Shown piece by piece: positions 44,441 to 54,701 of a stretch of DNA of 64,000 nt. Source of the stretch: Cepaea nemoralis (taxonomy: Eukaryota; Mollusca; Gastropoda; Stylommatophora; Helicidae). The first letter of the stretch is position 1; each line of letters begins with the position of its first letter. The position numbers and the translations under genes were made by a program. The stretch lies in assembly GCA_014155875.1 (NCBI GenBank), contig JACEFZ010001410.1:1-64000 (forward strand). The letters are read 5' to 3'. The notes under the pieces were generated by a model. It was not told the DNA's origin. It did not search any database and saw only the letters and a list, made by a program, of their open reading frames with translations.

Positions 44441-45186
44441 GTGGACGGTTGTGTTTGGATGTTTTGTTGAGCGAATGAACAGCTGACAGAAATGATTGCT
44501 AGTTCGAGCTGCGAGTATCTGATATAGTTTGTGTGTGCGCTAGCGGCGACAGCGATTATATATTTACACTGCTAAATATCACGTTGTTTGTGATACTATA
44601 TTCTATTGAATTGTATCTTTGCCATTAAACCCATGAAGATGTTACCGACTTTGACTGATGATTATTAACATGTAAATCACTTGCCAGGGTGCAGACAAGT
44701 TAATGAACCAGGACCCTAATAGGGTTGGCTGCGACGTCCTGTATGGTATATGCAACTAAGTGTATCCTATTGAATATAACTTTAACGCGGTTCATTGTAG
44801 GGACATAACACATAAGTAGAAGACAGAAGTAGAGACTAGAAAACACACTAGACGACAACAAAATTGAAAGCTATAGTAACTGGCCGGCATTCGAATATGT
44901 CGTCTCTAAATGACGACAGCGTCTAGATGTAGTAACAAATGTAATACGGAGCATGACCAAAGTTCACCTCTAGATGACGAAGCGCTTTTGTCTGCTACTT
45001 CTATGAGCTCCAGACAATGAATGTGTGTTTATTTATGAATTGTCTTAGTCACCTCAAAGGCTTTTTTTTTCCCAGTTGATATTTCTCATAAAAACAGGAG
45101 GTTAAGTTGTGAAATAACCATACTTGAGCTATCTCAAGTTACACGCTTACTAAAGAACAAAGAAGGAAGAGGAGGGGCTGGGGGAG
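44441..45186. other. Non-coding DNA
   Basis: No gene is recognised. tctagatgacga and gtctctaaatgacgaca repeat once (44,900-44,980), and there is a purine-rich lead-in to the GAA array. Confidence 0.5.
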
Positions 45187-45273
45187 AGAAGAAGAAGAAG
45201 AAGAAGAAGAAGAAGAAGAAGAAGAAGAAGAAGAAGAAGAAGAAGAAGAAGAAGAAGAAGAAGAAGAAGAAGA
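45187..45273 (+). repeat. GAA microsatellite
   Basis: About 29 uninterrupted gaa units. Poly-serine, -lysine or -glutamate frames over it are artefacts. No LINE 3' end is next to it on plus, unlike 22,000 or 50,534. Confidence 0.95.
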
Positions 45274-45582
45274 ATATAGACATTGCCTCTGCTTTTCTTT
45301 GTAGACTGAATCAGTTTTTTGTCCATTTGACATTATATTTTGCAGCTAATATTTAAAACAGGATGGGGCTGCTAGTCCCACAACAACCCCTCTATTCACC
45401 TCTTGCGTCATTCATGTCAGGCTAGTGTTTCTATATTGTGTGAGTCCTGGTAACAACAAGAGGGGGACACGGGGTGATGACATTTTTATCTTTACAACGG
45501 TCAGTATAAACTTTTTTTAAAATTATCTAACAATAATAATTTAAAACCAAAAAAAAATTCAAATCGACGGGACACGGGACAC

Positions 45583-45815
45583 TCCGTGGTGAAGTGGTCA
45601 AGCCGTCTTACTCGGGCTCCGAAAGTTGTGGGTTCAATTCCGGGCCGCGTCATTTGGTTCAAGGGTGCATTTTTTCGGAAACTCATGAGGGTCATCGCTG
45701 GAGCTACGGAGTTCGTGCTTTGTGCGACGCTTTCCGCGCAGCAGAAAGAGATTGAGTCATGTGGGATAAAAACCCGGTGCAATGTAGTCGACCCTGTCGA
45801 CTTTTAAGCGTCTTT
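45583..45815 (+). mobile_element. SINE with tRNA-like head and conserved core
   Basis: The head is cactccgtggtgaagtggtc (A-box) with ttgtgggttcaattccg (B-box) 30-40 bp later. The core is shared with 1,870-2,005 and 7,030-7,140, including gctacggagttcgtgctttg, gcagaaagagattgagtcat and acccggtgcaatgtagtcga. It is the best copy of the family in the window and runs into a tRNA-Arg fragment at 45,818. Confidence 0.8.
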
Positions 45816-45817
45816 TA

Positions 45818-45863
45818 TCCCCGTCTTAGGAGGCGGATGCCTTATCCATTAGGCCACGGAGGC
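45818..45863 (-). pseudogene. 5' half of tRNA-Arg(CCT), fused to a SINE tail
   Basis: On minus: gcctccgtggcctaatggat, aaggcatccgcctcctaag, then ggggat, i.e. acceptor 5' strand, D-arm and anticodon arm (CCT) of tRNA-Arg. The T-arm and 3' acceptor strand are missing, replaced by the SINE end. It matches the complete gene at 48,130-48,201 at most positions. Confidence 0.75.
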
Positions 45864-46136
45864 TCAATATTACTTATGCTAAGAAAATACACCCACTTTA
45901 CTTTTTTTCAGTCTGAAAGAGGAAGCTGACAGTTGAACATTATATGCAACTATAAGAAAGAGATAAAAGGGGATGTTTGGTAATATTAAGAAACATCGTG
46001 GCGACTGGAAAGATAAGTGGTAGACGAAGAAGAGTCAGGCGCAAAGTAATAATGCTGGATGGGTTGACAAAGAGGCAGGGACGATAGTTATGAGAGTTCT
46101 TCAAATGAGGACCATACATAATGTGCGTGTGTGTGC

Positions 46137-46147
46137 ATGTGCCCGTA

Positions 46148-46190
<43 letters not shown>
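46137..46190 (+). repeat. CG then TG dinucleotide array
   Basis: About six CG units then about 20 TG units (46,150-46,190). Alternating purine-pyrimidine, a Z-DNA-type sequence. Confidence 0.9.
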
Positions 46191-46194
<4 letters not shown>

Positions 46195-46606
46195 ATATTC
46201 TGAACAAATAAAGAACAAATGTAATATGTTTCAATGTAGTCATGACTGCGTTCAATGCAAATCCTCCAGGGTCGATAAAGTGCTTTGTTTCCTGAACAAA
46301 GATATTGTCTTGGTCGCGTGTATAACCACTCTTGGATCACTACTCGGTGTGCCCGACCCGGTCGTAAACAGTCTGTCACAGAAGTCACGCCGTTTTGAAA
46401 CTTCCTACTCCACTCATACAATCTACTGAACTGACAGGCATGCATCGCCATACTGGATCTTCCTTCGCCGATAAATTTCTATAGGTTTCACCCCTTCACT
46501 GATCAAAAAATTGATAACAGACCGCTGCTCTTTTTTGCTGCATGTTAAAAGTGAGGCTGTCATCTTTAAACTGTCCTTATGACGTAACCGTGTTCATCTG
46601 CACCGT

Positions 46607-46834
46607 GATATCACGTACTTAACCCTCTTGATATCCTTGACAACAATACCGACAGGTTACAAGGTTATTGTAATTTCTATCACATGTTTAAGGTTCTCTA
46701 TAGAAGTGACCTAGATATCACGTATCACGTACTTAACCCTCTTGATATCCTTGACAACAATACCGACAGGTTACAAGGTTATTGTAATTTCTATCACATG
46801 TTTAAGGTTCTCTATAGAAGTGACCTAGAACACC
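46607..46834 (+). repeat. 114-bp tandem duplication
   Basis: Two copies that look identical by eye, with tcacgtacttaaccctctt at 46,611 and 46,725. Each contains gacaacaataccgacaggt and tttaaggttctctatagaag. It borders the 46-bp minisatellite. Confidence 0.9.
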
Positions 46835-46844
46835 AAGGACTGAA

Positions 46845-47665
46845 ATCTGTCAAGTTGTAGGGACCCGGCGTCAGCTGGCAGGGCGCAAGATTATGTGAAG
46901 TTGCAGGGACCCTGTGTCAGCTGGCAGGGCGCAAGATTATGTGAAGTTGCAGGGACCCGACGTCAGCTGGCAGGGCGCAAGATTATGTGAAGTTGCAGGG
47001 ACCCGACGTCAGCTGGCAGGGCGCAAGATTATGTGAAGTTGCAGGGACCCGACGTCAGCTGGCAGGGCGCAAGATTATGTGAAGTTGCAGGGACCCGACG
47101 TCAGCTGGCAGGGCGCAAGATTATGTGAAGTTGCAGGGACCCGACGTCAGCTGGCAGGGCGCAAGATTATGTGAAGTTGCAGGGACCCGACGTCAGCTGG
47201 CAGGGCGCAAGATTATGTGAAGTTGCAGGGACCCGACGTCAGCTGGCAGGGCGCAAGATTATGTGAAGTTGCAGGGACCCGACGTCAGCTGGCAGGGCGC
47301 AAGATTATGTGAAGGTGCAGGGACCCGACGTCAGCTGGCAGGGCGCAAGATTATGTGAAGGTGCAGGGACCCGGCGTCAGCTGGCACGGCGCAAGATTAT
47401 GTGAAGTTGCAGGGACCCGACGTCAGCTGGCAGGGCGCGCAAGATTATGTGAAGTTGCAGGGACCCGACGTCAGCTGGCAGGGCTCAAGATTATGAGAAG
47501 GTGCAGGGACCCGGCGTCAGCTGGCACGGCGCAAGATTATGTGAAGTTGCAGGGACCCGACGTCAGCTGGCAGAGCGCAAGATTATGTGAAGGTGCAGGG
47601 ACCCGACGTCAGCTGGCAGGGCGCAAGATTATGTGAAGGTGCAGGAGCTGACACGGCGCAAGATT
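46845..47665 (+). repeat. 46-bp minisatellite, about 17 copies
   Basis: Unit agggacccgacgtcagctgg, cagggcgcaagattatgtga, agttgc; copy starts are spaced 46 bp apart (46,921 to 46,967 and so on). Many consecutive units between 46,960 and 47,320 are identical; edge units vary (ggcgtcag, gcacggcg, gaaggtgc). Units abut with no spacers. Confidence 0.95.
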
Positions 47666-47816
47666 ATGATGATAATGAAGGTAACGGCTGATGTACAAAA
47701 CTTGCAGTGTTGTTAGCTGTCGCTGTTTTGTATTGTTACCCATTCAAATGTATTTTAATCTCCATTTGCTGTAAGACTGCTCACAACTGCACTAGTCTTA
47801 AACAAGATTACATGTT

Positions 47817-47847
47817 TCACACACACACCCTCACCAACACCCACACA

Positions 47848-47884
<37 letters not shown>
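47817..47884 (+). repeat. CA microsatellite
   Basis: Imperfect then pure CA repeat, about 30 units with a few interruptions in the first half. Confidence 0.95.
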
Positions 47885-47887
<3 letters not shown>

Positions 47888-47924
47888 AAAATCCTTCATT
47901 TGTGTGCAAAATATCCATCCATCA

Positions 47925-48118
47925 TCCATTATGTGCCATGCCGGTAAGCGTGGGCGGTCATGACTCACCATTTCACTCGATCACTAGCGTCGTGAATCAA
48001 CTCTGTGTTCATGTTTCGACCATGACACGTAGTTAAGCCATCCAGGTATTTACTTCTCTGTCTTTCCCTTGTTCTCTTCCCCTCGATCTTGCCAGTTGCT
48101 AAATATAGGACGGTTTTA
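47925..48118 (-). pseudogene. LINE E-type 3' fragment
   Basis: On plus: tgtgccatgccggtaagcgt, then ccatgacacgta, ccaggtatttacttct and cccctcgatcttgccagttg, matching 16,755-16,860 and 9,150-9,195. It ends just before the tRNA gene. Confidence 0.6.
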
Positions 48119-48129
48119 AAAAAAAAATC
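48118..48129 (-). terminator. Pol III T-run after tRNA-Arg
   Basis: A run of 10 A on plus (48,118-48,127), i.e. T10 on minus, starting two nucleotides after the tRNA 3' end. Confidence 0.7.
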
Positions 48130-48201
48130 ACCTCCGACGGGTCTCGAACCCGCAATCCCCGGCTTAGGAGGCCGATACCTTATCCATTAGGACACGGAGG
48201 C
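48130..48201 (-). tRNA. tRNA-Arg (anticodon CCT)
   Basis: 72-nt cloverleaf on minus. The acceptor GCCTCCG pairs with CGGAGGT through seven pairs (one G-U). The D-arm is TCCTAATGGATAAGG, with one weak pair. The anticodon stem TCGGC/GCCGG has loop CTCCTAA (anticodon CCT). The variable loop is GGATT, and the T-arm GCGGG-TTCGAGA-CCCGT is fully paired. A and B boxes are normal. A T10 run follows directly 3' of the gene on minus, a good Pol III terminator. It is likely a functional gene or a very recent copy. It sits next to a LINE fragment, so a SINE origin is possible. Confidence 0.82.
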
Positions 48202-48529
48202 TTCGTAGACTACAGAGTGTCCTCCTCTTCAGTTTCTATAGGAAAGTTCAACTAAGTGAAACACCACTACTAATTATGAATACCCTTTATGACATGGCAC
48301 AGGAAGCCAAACAAGCAAGAATGTTTTCGAAAGCACAAGCTGAAAGAAAACACCATACAGGCCCCATATATAACATGTCGACAGAAAGACAGTTGGGCGG
48401 AACCTGAACATCTTCTTTCAAGATTGGCTTAGATTGGGTTGGCTGTGGGATTCAGAGCGCTGATATGCCAGGACCATGACTTCTCTTCGCCTCTAGGTAG
48501 GACATTTGATTTGGACTGACATTAATCAT

Positions 48530-48910
48530 TAATGTTTGCTAAGGGAGGTTCGACTAAGCACCATTTCTTTTGTGATGAAGCCCGCCCAGGACTCAACATT
48601 TGCACGTTGCGAGACTGCGAGAATGCAAGCAGCGACGGAAACTAGTAATGTTTGTCTATATTTGTTAAAGCCGGTCTTCCTGGCGGAGGGTGTAAAGAAC
48701 GTTGTTCGTAATCCCGTATACCCATGTACGAAACAGTTGCGCGAGATTCGCAGCGGATCGTGTCGCGTTGGTTTCTTACGGAAAGTATGTGAGCCGGTCA
48801 TTCAGAAAACAGTAGCAAACTACTGAACGTAAAACTTGCCAAGACATCAACAGCAGCTGAAAATGCTGGTGTTGACTGCAATGCGCTGTAAAGGACATGC
48901 GAAAAAAAAT
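48530..48910 (+). repeat. LINE E tail copy
   Basis: Contains ttcgtaatcccgtatacccatg, gagccggtcattcagaaaac and aaaatgctggtgttgactgc, shared with 62,217-62,440 and 9,010-9,130 (both minus) and 22,655-23,020. Degraded coding remnant before it (R-E-I-R-S-G-S-C-R-V-G). Confidence 0.7.
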
Positions 48911-49178
48911 ATGTCAATGTTAAAACAAATTTACACTAAATCCAGTCGACAGTCTTGCGTGTTGTCCGGTGGCCGTGTGCTCGATTCCCTTTCTAGGCCG
49001 GGGATTGCGTGTTGTGTTTTTTTCATTGATCTGAGTTTCCAATTCGACCCTGCGTAAATGGGTACCAGAAAATTTCCTGGGAAGCAAAGACATCCGGCAT
49101 GATATTGCCCACATCACACATCGAGTACCTGTTCTTCTTTCACCGTTTATAGTTAGTTAGTTAGTCGACAGATCATCC

Positions 49179-49394
49179 TCATTGCACATCGAACCATTCA
49201 GTCCATAAGTGCTCTGATCCCCTCCTCAGCAAATCCCGCAGCGTGTAGCGGCTAACGACACCAGTACTTTGTTGGCTTATCAGTCTTCTTTGGCTTCCTG
49301 CGTAGTGTTCTTGTTTGGCCATACCTCTTTTAATTTGCTGTTCTAGCAGTCTGGCCATGGTTGTAGATTCGCAGTAATCGCTTGGTTCTCGCAT
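49179..49394 (-). repeat. Interspersed repeat, relative of 11,970-12,145
   Basis: Shares ccattcagtccataagtgct and cccctcctcagcaaatcccg with the 11,990-12,040 segment, by order and approximate sequence. No known family recognised. Confidence 0.45.
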
Positions 49395-49412
49395 AAGTCT
49401 TACTTAAGTAGA

Positions 49413-49620
49413 GCAAGGGTCACCAAATTACGGCCCGCGGGCCGGATCCGGCCCGAGACGTCATTTCATCCAGCCCGCCGACGGTACTCATACTTGTTTG
49501 ATATAACGTATGCGGCACGAGACGTTGTGATATAATTTAAATGTAAATATTATGTTTAGAATAATAGGAGATCATCACACGTGCGGACACCTCCTGGCTG
49601 CTATGTGTCTTAAATTTACT
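49413..49620 (+). mobile_element. hAT-like DNA transposon remnant
   Basis: The start agcaagggtcaccaaattac, followed by ggcccgcgggccggatccgg, resembles the terminal sequence common in animal hAT non-autonomous elements. The other end is not identified. A second candidate with the typical hAT start cagtgtttttcaatatttct is at 50,023-50,275. Confidence 0.45.
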
Positions 49621-50293
49621 ATTTTCAATTATAAATTATTGTAACTAGACTTTCTTGTTTATTGTAATGTTTGCTTATTTCGCGCCATCCCAAGTCCTTC
49701 CCCGGCTCGTGGTAACATGGTTTCCACGGCAACACACACACAGACACAAGCATCTTTCCCTCCACCAGATGCGTCCGGCTGTGAACACGTGTCCGATGCT
49801 TTAGAAATATTTCCTTCTTTTTGCCAGACATCCATTTTATAGGTATGTGACAATGATGTCTTTGTTTGACGATGATAGGTAAGTGAACTACAAGTGTGAA
49901 TAGAGGCAATAACTTAGCAAACATAGCATAAAAATGCCATTAAAGCTTCGTGTTATTACGAAAATATTATCCCCATCTCAGAAGAATTCCCCGGTCAAGT
50001 GTTAATCGAGCTGGTCTCTAGGCCAGTGTTTTTCAATATTTCTTCTGGAGCAGATCTTTACGCAAATGTTTACGTTGCTCAAGGAAGTCTCCGCGATGTT
50101 CCCAATGTCTGTTCTATATTATGTAATAAACCAGATGGGCAGACATATTGCAATTTGGCGATTTCCATGAAAATTTGAAAAAAATTCTCTTGATTGGATG
50201 CAGCGATTCCAAACCAAACATTGATGACATTTTGAAAGCCAAATATCAGATTCACGAATCTCACTAACCTTTTTTACTGCTTAGTTTGTGAGA

Positions 50294-50404
50294 TTCTTCT
50301 TCTTCTTCTTCTTCTTCTTCTTCTTCTTCTTCTTCTTCTTCTTCTTCTTCTTCTTCTTCTTCTTCTTCTTCTTCTTCTTCTTCTTCTTCTTCTTCTTCTT
50401 CTTC

Positions 50405-50436
<32 letters not shown>

Positions 50437-50533
50437 CTTCTTCTTCTTCTTCTTCTTCTTCTTCTTCTTCTTCTTCTTCTTCTTCTTCTTCTTCTTCTTC
50501 TTCTTCTTCTTCTTCTTCTTCTTCTTCTTCTTT
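50294..50533 (+). repeat. 240-bp TTC array at the end of LINE B
   Basis: About 80 ttc units with one tac interruption (about 50,404). It lies precisely at the 3' end of the minus-strand LINE B copy, i.e. an expanded GAA tail. Poly-phenylalanine and poly-lysine frames are artefacts. Confidence 0.95.
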
Positions 50534-51060
50534 GCGTTCATCCGGAGTGTTTTTTCAGATGTGATTGTGGTGTGTCTCGTTAGGCACCCTTGGGTGGAAC
50601 CCTTAGGCCAACACATCCGACTTTTAGCGTGCATTTTTGACCAGGTTAGCATTCCTGGGAGACTCTAACTCTTGTGGTACCGTCCACATCCCAGCTGTTC
50701 AAGTTGGAACAGTCGAAGACTGCACGTTCATCCCTCAAATGAAGGCAGGGACAGTCCATAGCATTTTCCGCCATCCTGGGTGGCTTCCATAATTGCAGAG
50801 CCGACACATAATGCTCTGGTGCTGGGCTCACCGAGGGAATCGTCACGTCCTGCTAATGGCTGCTTTAATTCCTCACTTCAATATATTGGGCATTTCGTTC
50901 GCCCCGGGCCGTTCCCGCACAAACCAGACAGGTCTGCAGATGGTATCCACTCAGCGAGTTTTGGAACATGTGCTTGGCCGTGTGCCCGTCAGAGCTGTTC
51001 CAGGCACGGCGGACATTCGGTAACTACCTAATTAGAGCTGTTCCGAACAAGAGCGGCATT
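50534..51060 (-). mobile_element. LINE B 3' end, minus copy
   Basis: Plus-strand landmarks: tgcgttcatccggagtg, gaccaggttagcattcctgg, cacatcccagctgttcaa, cgtcacgtcctgctaatg. Near 51,000 it shows short units with agagctgttcc and gcattcgg. The Gypsy element begins 15 bp later. Confidence 0.75.
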
Positions 51061-51074
51061 CGGAAACTAGGTAG

Positions 51075-53139
51075 TGTCGTGTCCTCCTTTAAAGTGTCGT
51101 CCCTGGAGTGAGGAGAGTCGACACCCACATTATAATATTTTTTCCCTTATCAATATCCTGGAGAATCCACCAGCTTCCGTCCAACACACTCCATCAGCCC
51201 ATGGACACCTTTTCCTATCACTCTCTCACTGTCGTACTATGCCCCCTCTCATACCTCCCTAACGCAACATACTCAACAACTCTTGCTTCTAAAAATTAAC
51301 AAAGATTAATTTATTAAAAGAAAAGTGTAACGTATATGAGACGTGTATGCGAAGAAATTGTGTGTCGTGTATTATAACATAAATGTATATGTCAGCCTTC
51401 AAAGTTCAGGATCATAGGGCACACATCATGGCAAGGATTACACGACATCACACGAGTCAGTACAATAGACCTCACCGAAGTCGTATCCTTCTCTCCAGAC
51501 ATGTCCTCCTCCAGGAGCTCTGATGACCATGAGATCTGAATCCCATGTAAATATATAATCCGTGGAAAATACTATTATTGTTCCTAACACCACGGTTCCT
51601 ATTAGTTTATAGAAATCTAAGATCTCATAATTCCTGCACAGAGAAAAATAATGGAACACTGTCTCATAACATATCGTTTTCTTCTTGCGAAATGTTCTGT
51701 ATTTTCACTCTTAAACAGTCAATGTATCTTATGCAAAAATGGCTTGCTTTATTCACTAGATATAGTCTGAAAGTTCTGATTTCCTTGATACGTGGAACAA
51801 CTACACTTCAATGTTTGGTTTCATCTAATGTGACCATCAGTTCCTACTGATCTAGTTATACGTGGACTGAACATCCATCACTTCAGGTGTGTTAACGATT
51901 GGTATGCACTCATGTAGGATACTTATACCATTCAGCTCCACTGAGCCATGTGTATCAGCTTCCTCCGTTGCGAAAGTTGCTGGCCCATCTCTCTACATCA
52001 TAATTTATCCGGGATCGGATGTTACATTGGGTCCGGGTTCTTCATTCCAACCAGAGGAAACCTGTAAAATAAATCATACAACTGGTGATAGCCTCCCCGT
52101 CACTGATCTCTATTAGATGATCGTGAGCCTTTCGGCCTCGCTCAGAAAATACAGTGATCCTACTCTGTCAGGGACAGATGACTCAACCCATTGGTTATCA
52201 TCAGGCCAAGACAAGGAAAAAAAATCAACAAACAGAATGCGGAACCCCGCCCACCAGGGACACCTACTGGAATATCCCAATTATCCCTCATCACTCAATT
52301 CTCAACTAGTAAAGCTTATCAACACTTCACTAATCTATTTTCAACTAACAGAGCCAAGTATCACTTCCCTACTCTAGCTAGTTTTCCACTACCAGTGCTA
52401 ATCATCACACTTTAGTTTTAACAAGGCTACAGCCTATATTAATTAGAACTAATTATAATAGGTTCTACCTTAGGCAAAACCGCCTCATTCCGGGATGGCT
52501 ACTACACTTTGCCATAACGACACATGCTAGTTAATATTAAATTAATCTAACACTGTAGAGCTCTCCCACAAACACGTCCATCATAATCCACGGTTTTGGT
52601 CAACACTGATGGTCCCCAAATCAGGTTTATGGCAAAACCCTAAAATTGGTCACGTGACGGTATTGATGTCCTGCAGGTGTTACTTGGGCATATCATCCAT
52701 TGTCAAGAATCCATTTTCCCTGGCTTAGTCACTGTCAGAGTTGTCATCACTTGTTTTGACTCCCACAACAAACTAACGAGTTACCGTATGATCCCAACAA
52801 CAGTTTCCCCAACAAGCTGCCAAAACTTCTTGCTGTCCGGAAACTATAAATTGACAGACGGACTGTTTTCTTCCGCGCTGAGTACTTCCGCTTTCAATCC
52901 AACCTGTTTATGAACTGTCAAAGCGATGTATGGACTCATCTGACTCACTTCCCAATGTTCCCATTTCTGTTGACCAGATGTAAACACGTGCAGCTGTAAC
53001 TATTTACCGTCGTGGGGATTTAGACATCCAATTTGTTTTTACTGTTAGTTAAAATAGTTGTCGCTTTGTAGATAGTCCGTTTAATCAGAAAGCCTCTATA
53101 ATAATCAACTGGTTAAACGGAAGGTTTTATTTTGTGACA
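51075..53139 (-). repeat. 3' LTR of the Gypsy element
   Basis: 2,065 bp, beginning tgtcgtgtcctcctttaaag and ending gttttattttgtgaca on plus. It is nearly identical to 58,869-60,931; differences seen include two small indels and about ten substitutions. LTRs of 2 kb are long for a Gypsy element. No gene is called inside, although identical small ORFs occur in both LTRs. Confidence 0.93.
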
Positions 53140-53158
53140 TAGGCCCCCTCTTAAGAGA
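53140..53158 (-). other. Polypurine tract of the Gypsy element
   Basis: On minus, ctcttaagagggggccta lies directly before the 3' LTR. Purine-rich AAGAGGGGG fits the primer for plus-strand synthesis. Confidence 0.55.
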
Positions 53159-53203
53159 GTAGTCCATCTCACTCTTCTCCACCGTAAGTTTAATCCAGAT
53201 GAT

Positions 53204-54063
53204 TCATTCTTCTTCTTCAGGAGCTGGGTGTCTTGACAAGAAGTCCGCTCCAACATTTTCCTTCCCAGGAATGTACTCCACTGTGAAATTCTAAGGTTGA
53301 AGCAGCAACGACCACCGCATCAAACGCGCGTTGAGCTTCTGAGAAGTAGCCAGGAACATCAGGGGCTGATGATCCGACTGGACTCGAAACTTAACTCCAT
53401 ACAAATATGGCTGGAATTTTTGCACTGCCCATACGAGGGACAAGCACTCTCTCTCGACAGTTGAATAATTCCTCTCCGCCTGGAGTAGTTTCTTGCTTGC
53501 GTATGCTACAGGTTTCAAAACCGAAGCATCGTCTTTTCCTTCCTGTAACAGAGCTGCCCCAATCCCAATCGCACTCGCATCCGTTCTCAACACAAATGGT
53601 TTGGAAAGGTCAGGGAGCTGTAATACAGGTTTGCTGACCAAGGCCTCCTTTAACTGACTATAGGCATTCTCACATTCTGGTGTCCAAACGATCTGGTCCG
53701 GGAATCCCTTTTTCAAAGTTTCTGTCAACGGAGCTCCCAGTTCAGTGAAATGTGGGATAAATTTGTGGTAGAACCCACACAACGAGAGAAAAGATCGCAC
53801 ATCCTTCTTCGTTTTTGGCCTTGGTGCATTTCTGATTTTCTCCAGGTTCTTCTCTTCTGGGACAATGTGTCCTGGAGTGATGGTGTGACCTAGAAATTCC
53901 AGAGTCTGGTAACCAATCATGCACTTGGTTGGACGAGCGGTAAGCCCTACTTCCTTGAGCCTATTAAACACTCTCTCCAAGGATTGTAAGTGGTCATCCA
54001 AGCTGTCACTGGAAATCAGAATATCATCCATGAATGAGATGATAGCCGGATCCTGTAAAGGAT
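53204..54063 (-). pseudogene. Gypsy RT C-part and RNase H
   Basis: Starts in RT with the catalytic F-M-D-D-I-L-I (more often Y-x-D-D) at about 54,020-54,030. It then reads through the thumb (L-G-H-T-I-T-P) to the connection K-K-D-V-R-S-F-L. RNase H: L-R-T-D-A-S (first Asp), T-V-E-R-E-C-L (Glu) and Q-S-D-H-Q-P-L (second Asp). An in-frame TAG at 53,291-53,293 is followed in the same frame by homologous residues E-Y-I-P-G-K-E-N-V-G-A-D-F-L-S-R, ending TGA at 53,204-53,206, so the stop is a mutation. The upstream part of RT is beyond the inserted TIR element. Confidence 0.88.
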
Positions 54064-54068
54064 CTAGT

Positions 54069-54696
54069 TGTCACCGCCTCACCTTTATATATATATTATT
54101 AGAGGGCTGCAACTCCAGCCCAAGGGATAGAAGCGAGTCGCTCAGGGCCCGAGTAATCTAGAGCCTTCTCAAAAGCCCGGACGAGCCCCCAAAAAGCCTG
54201 TCATCATCTTGCTCTTATCTATCTATCTAAGCTCGGGTTCATACAGGCAACAATAAACTTCGTTCGCTATGATATAGAACATTTATTGTATTGCATCGGC
54301 GCGGTGGGTTAACAGCCCGCGCTATAGTACATATCACAGATAGTTAACATCAAACACATAGTTGTCATACAACAATCTAGCACACTATCTAGCCTATGTA
54401 TATATATATCTATGAATATCTATTGAGTCCCTCTCAGGCAGGCCTTGTTGCCTCTCTCAAGTCCGTCTGTCCTCTGCCGGTCTCCACGTGTCCCAATCCG
54501 ACACGGGCGGTAACTCTGTCCGAGTTCCTCGTGGACCCCGCATTAGGCGGGCCACGTCAGTGTCCACGGAACCATGGACTCGATGACCAGCCTTTCGAGA
54601 AGGCTCTAGATTACTCGGGCCCTGAGCGACTCGCTTCTATCCCTTGGGCTGGAGTTGCAGCCCTCTAATAATATATCTAAAGGTGAGGCGGTGACA
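54069..54696. mobile_element. TIR DNA element (MITE) inserted in Gypsy RT
   Basis: 628 bp with near-perfect terminal inverted repeats of about 110 bp, starting tgtcaccgcctcacctttat and ending in its complement. Direct repeats ctagt flank it (54,064-54,068 and 54,697-54,701), a 5-bp duplication. There is no transposase. Ends of the form TGT...ACA with 4-5 bp duplications would fit Ginger-like families among others; the family is not settled. It separates the RT fingers/palm from the F-M-D-D motif. Confidence 0.88.
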
Positions 54697-54701
54697 CTAG
54701 T

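Noticed and set aside
47355..47636. 93-codon reading frame over the 46-bp minisatellite
   Set aside because: The unit length is not a multiple of three and the frame survives only through edge variants; it is a repeat artefact.
46845..47665. CRISPR-like array
   Set aside because: Repeats abut without spacers, units are 46 bp and the genome is eukaryotic; this is a minisatellite.
50288..50668. Poly-phenylalanine (plus) and poly-lysine (minus) reading frames
   Set aside because: They translate the TTC/GAA array at the LINE B tail.
51438..52415. Small reading frames of 60-90 codons repeated at 59,233-60,208
   Set aside because: They are duplicated only because both LTRs are nearly identical; there is no coding motif.
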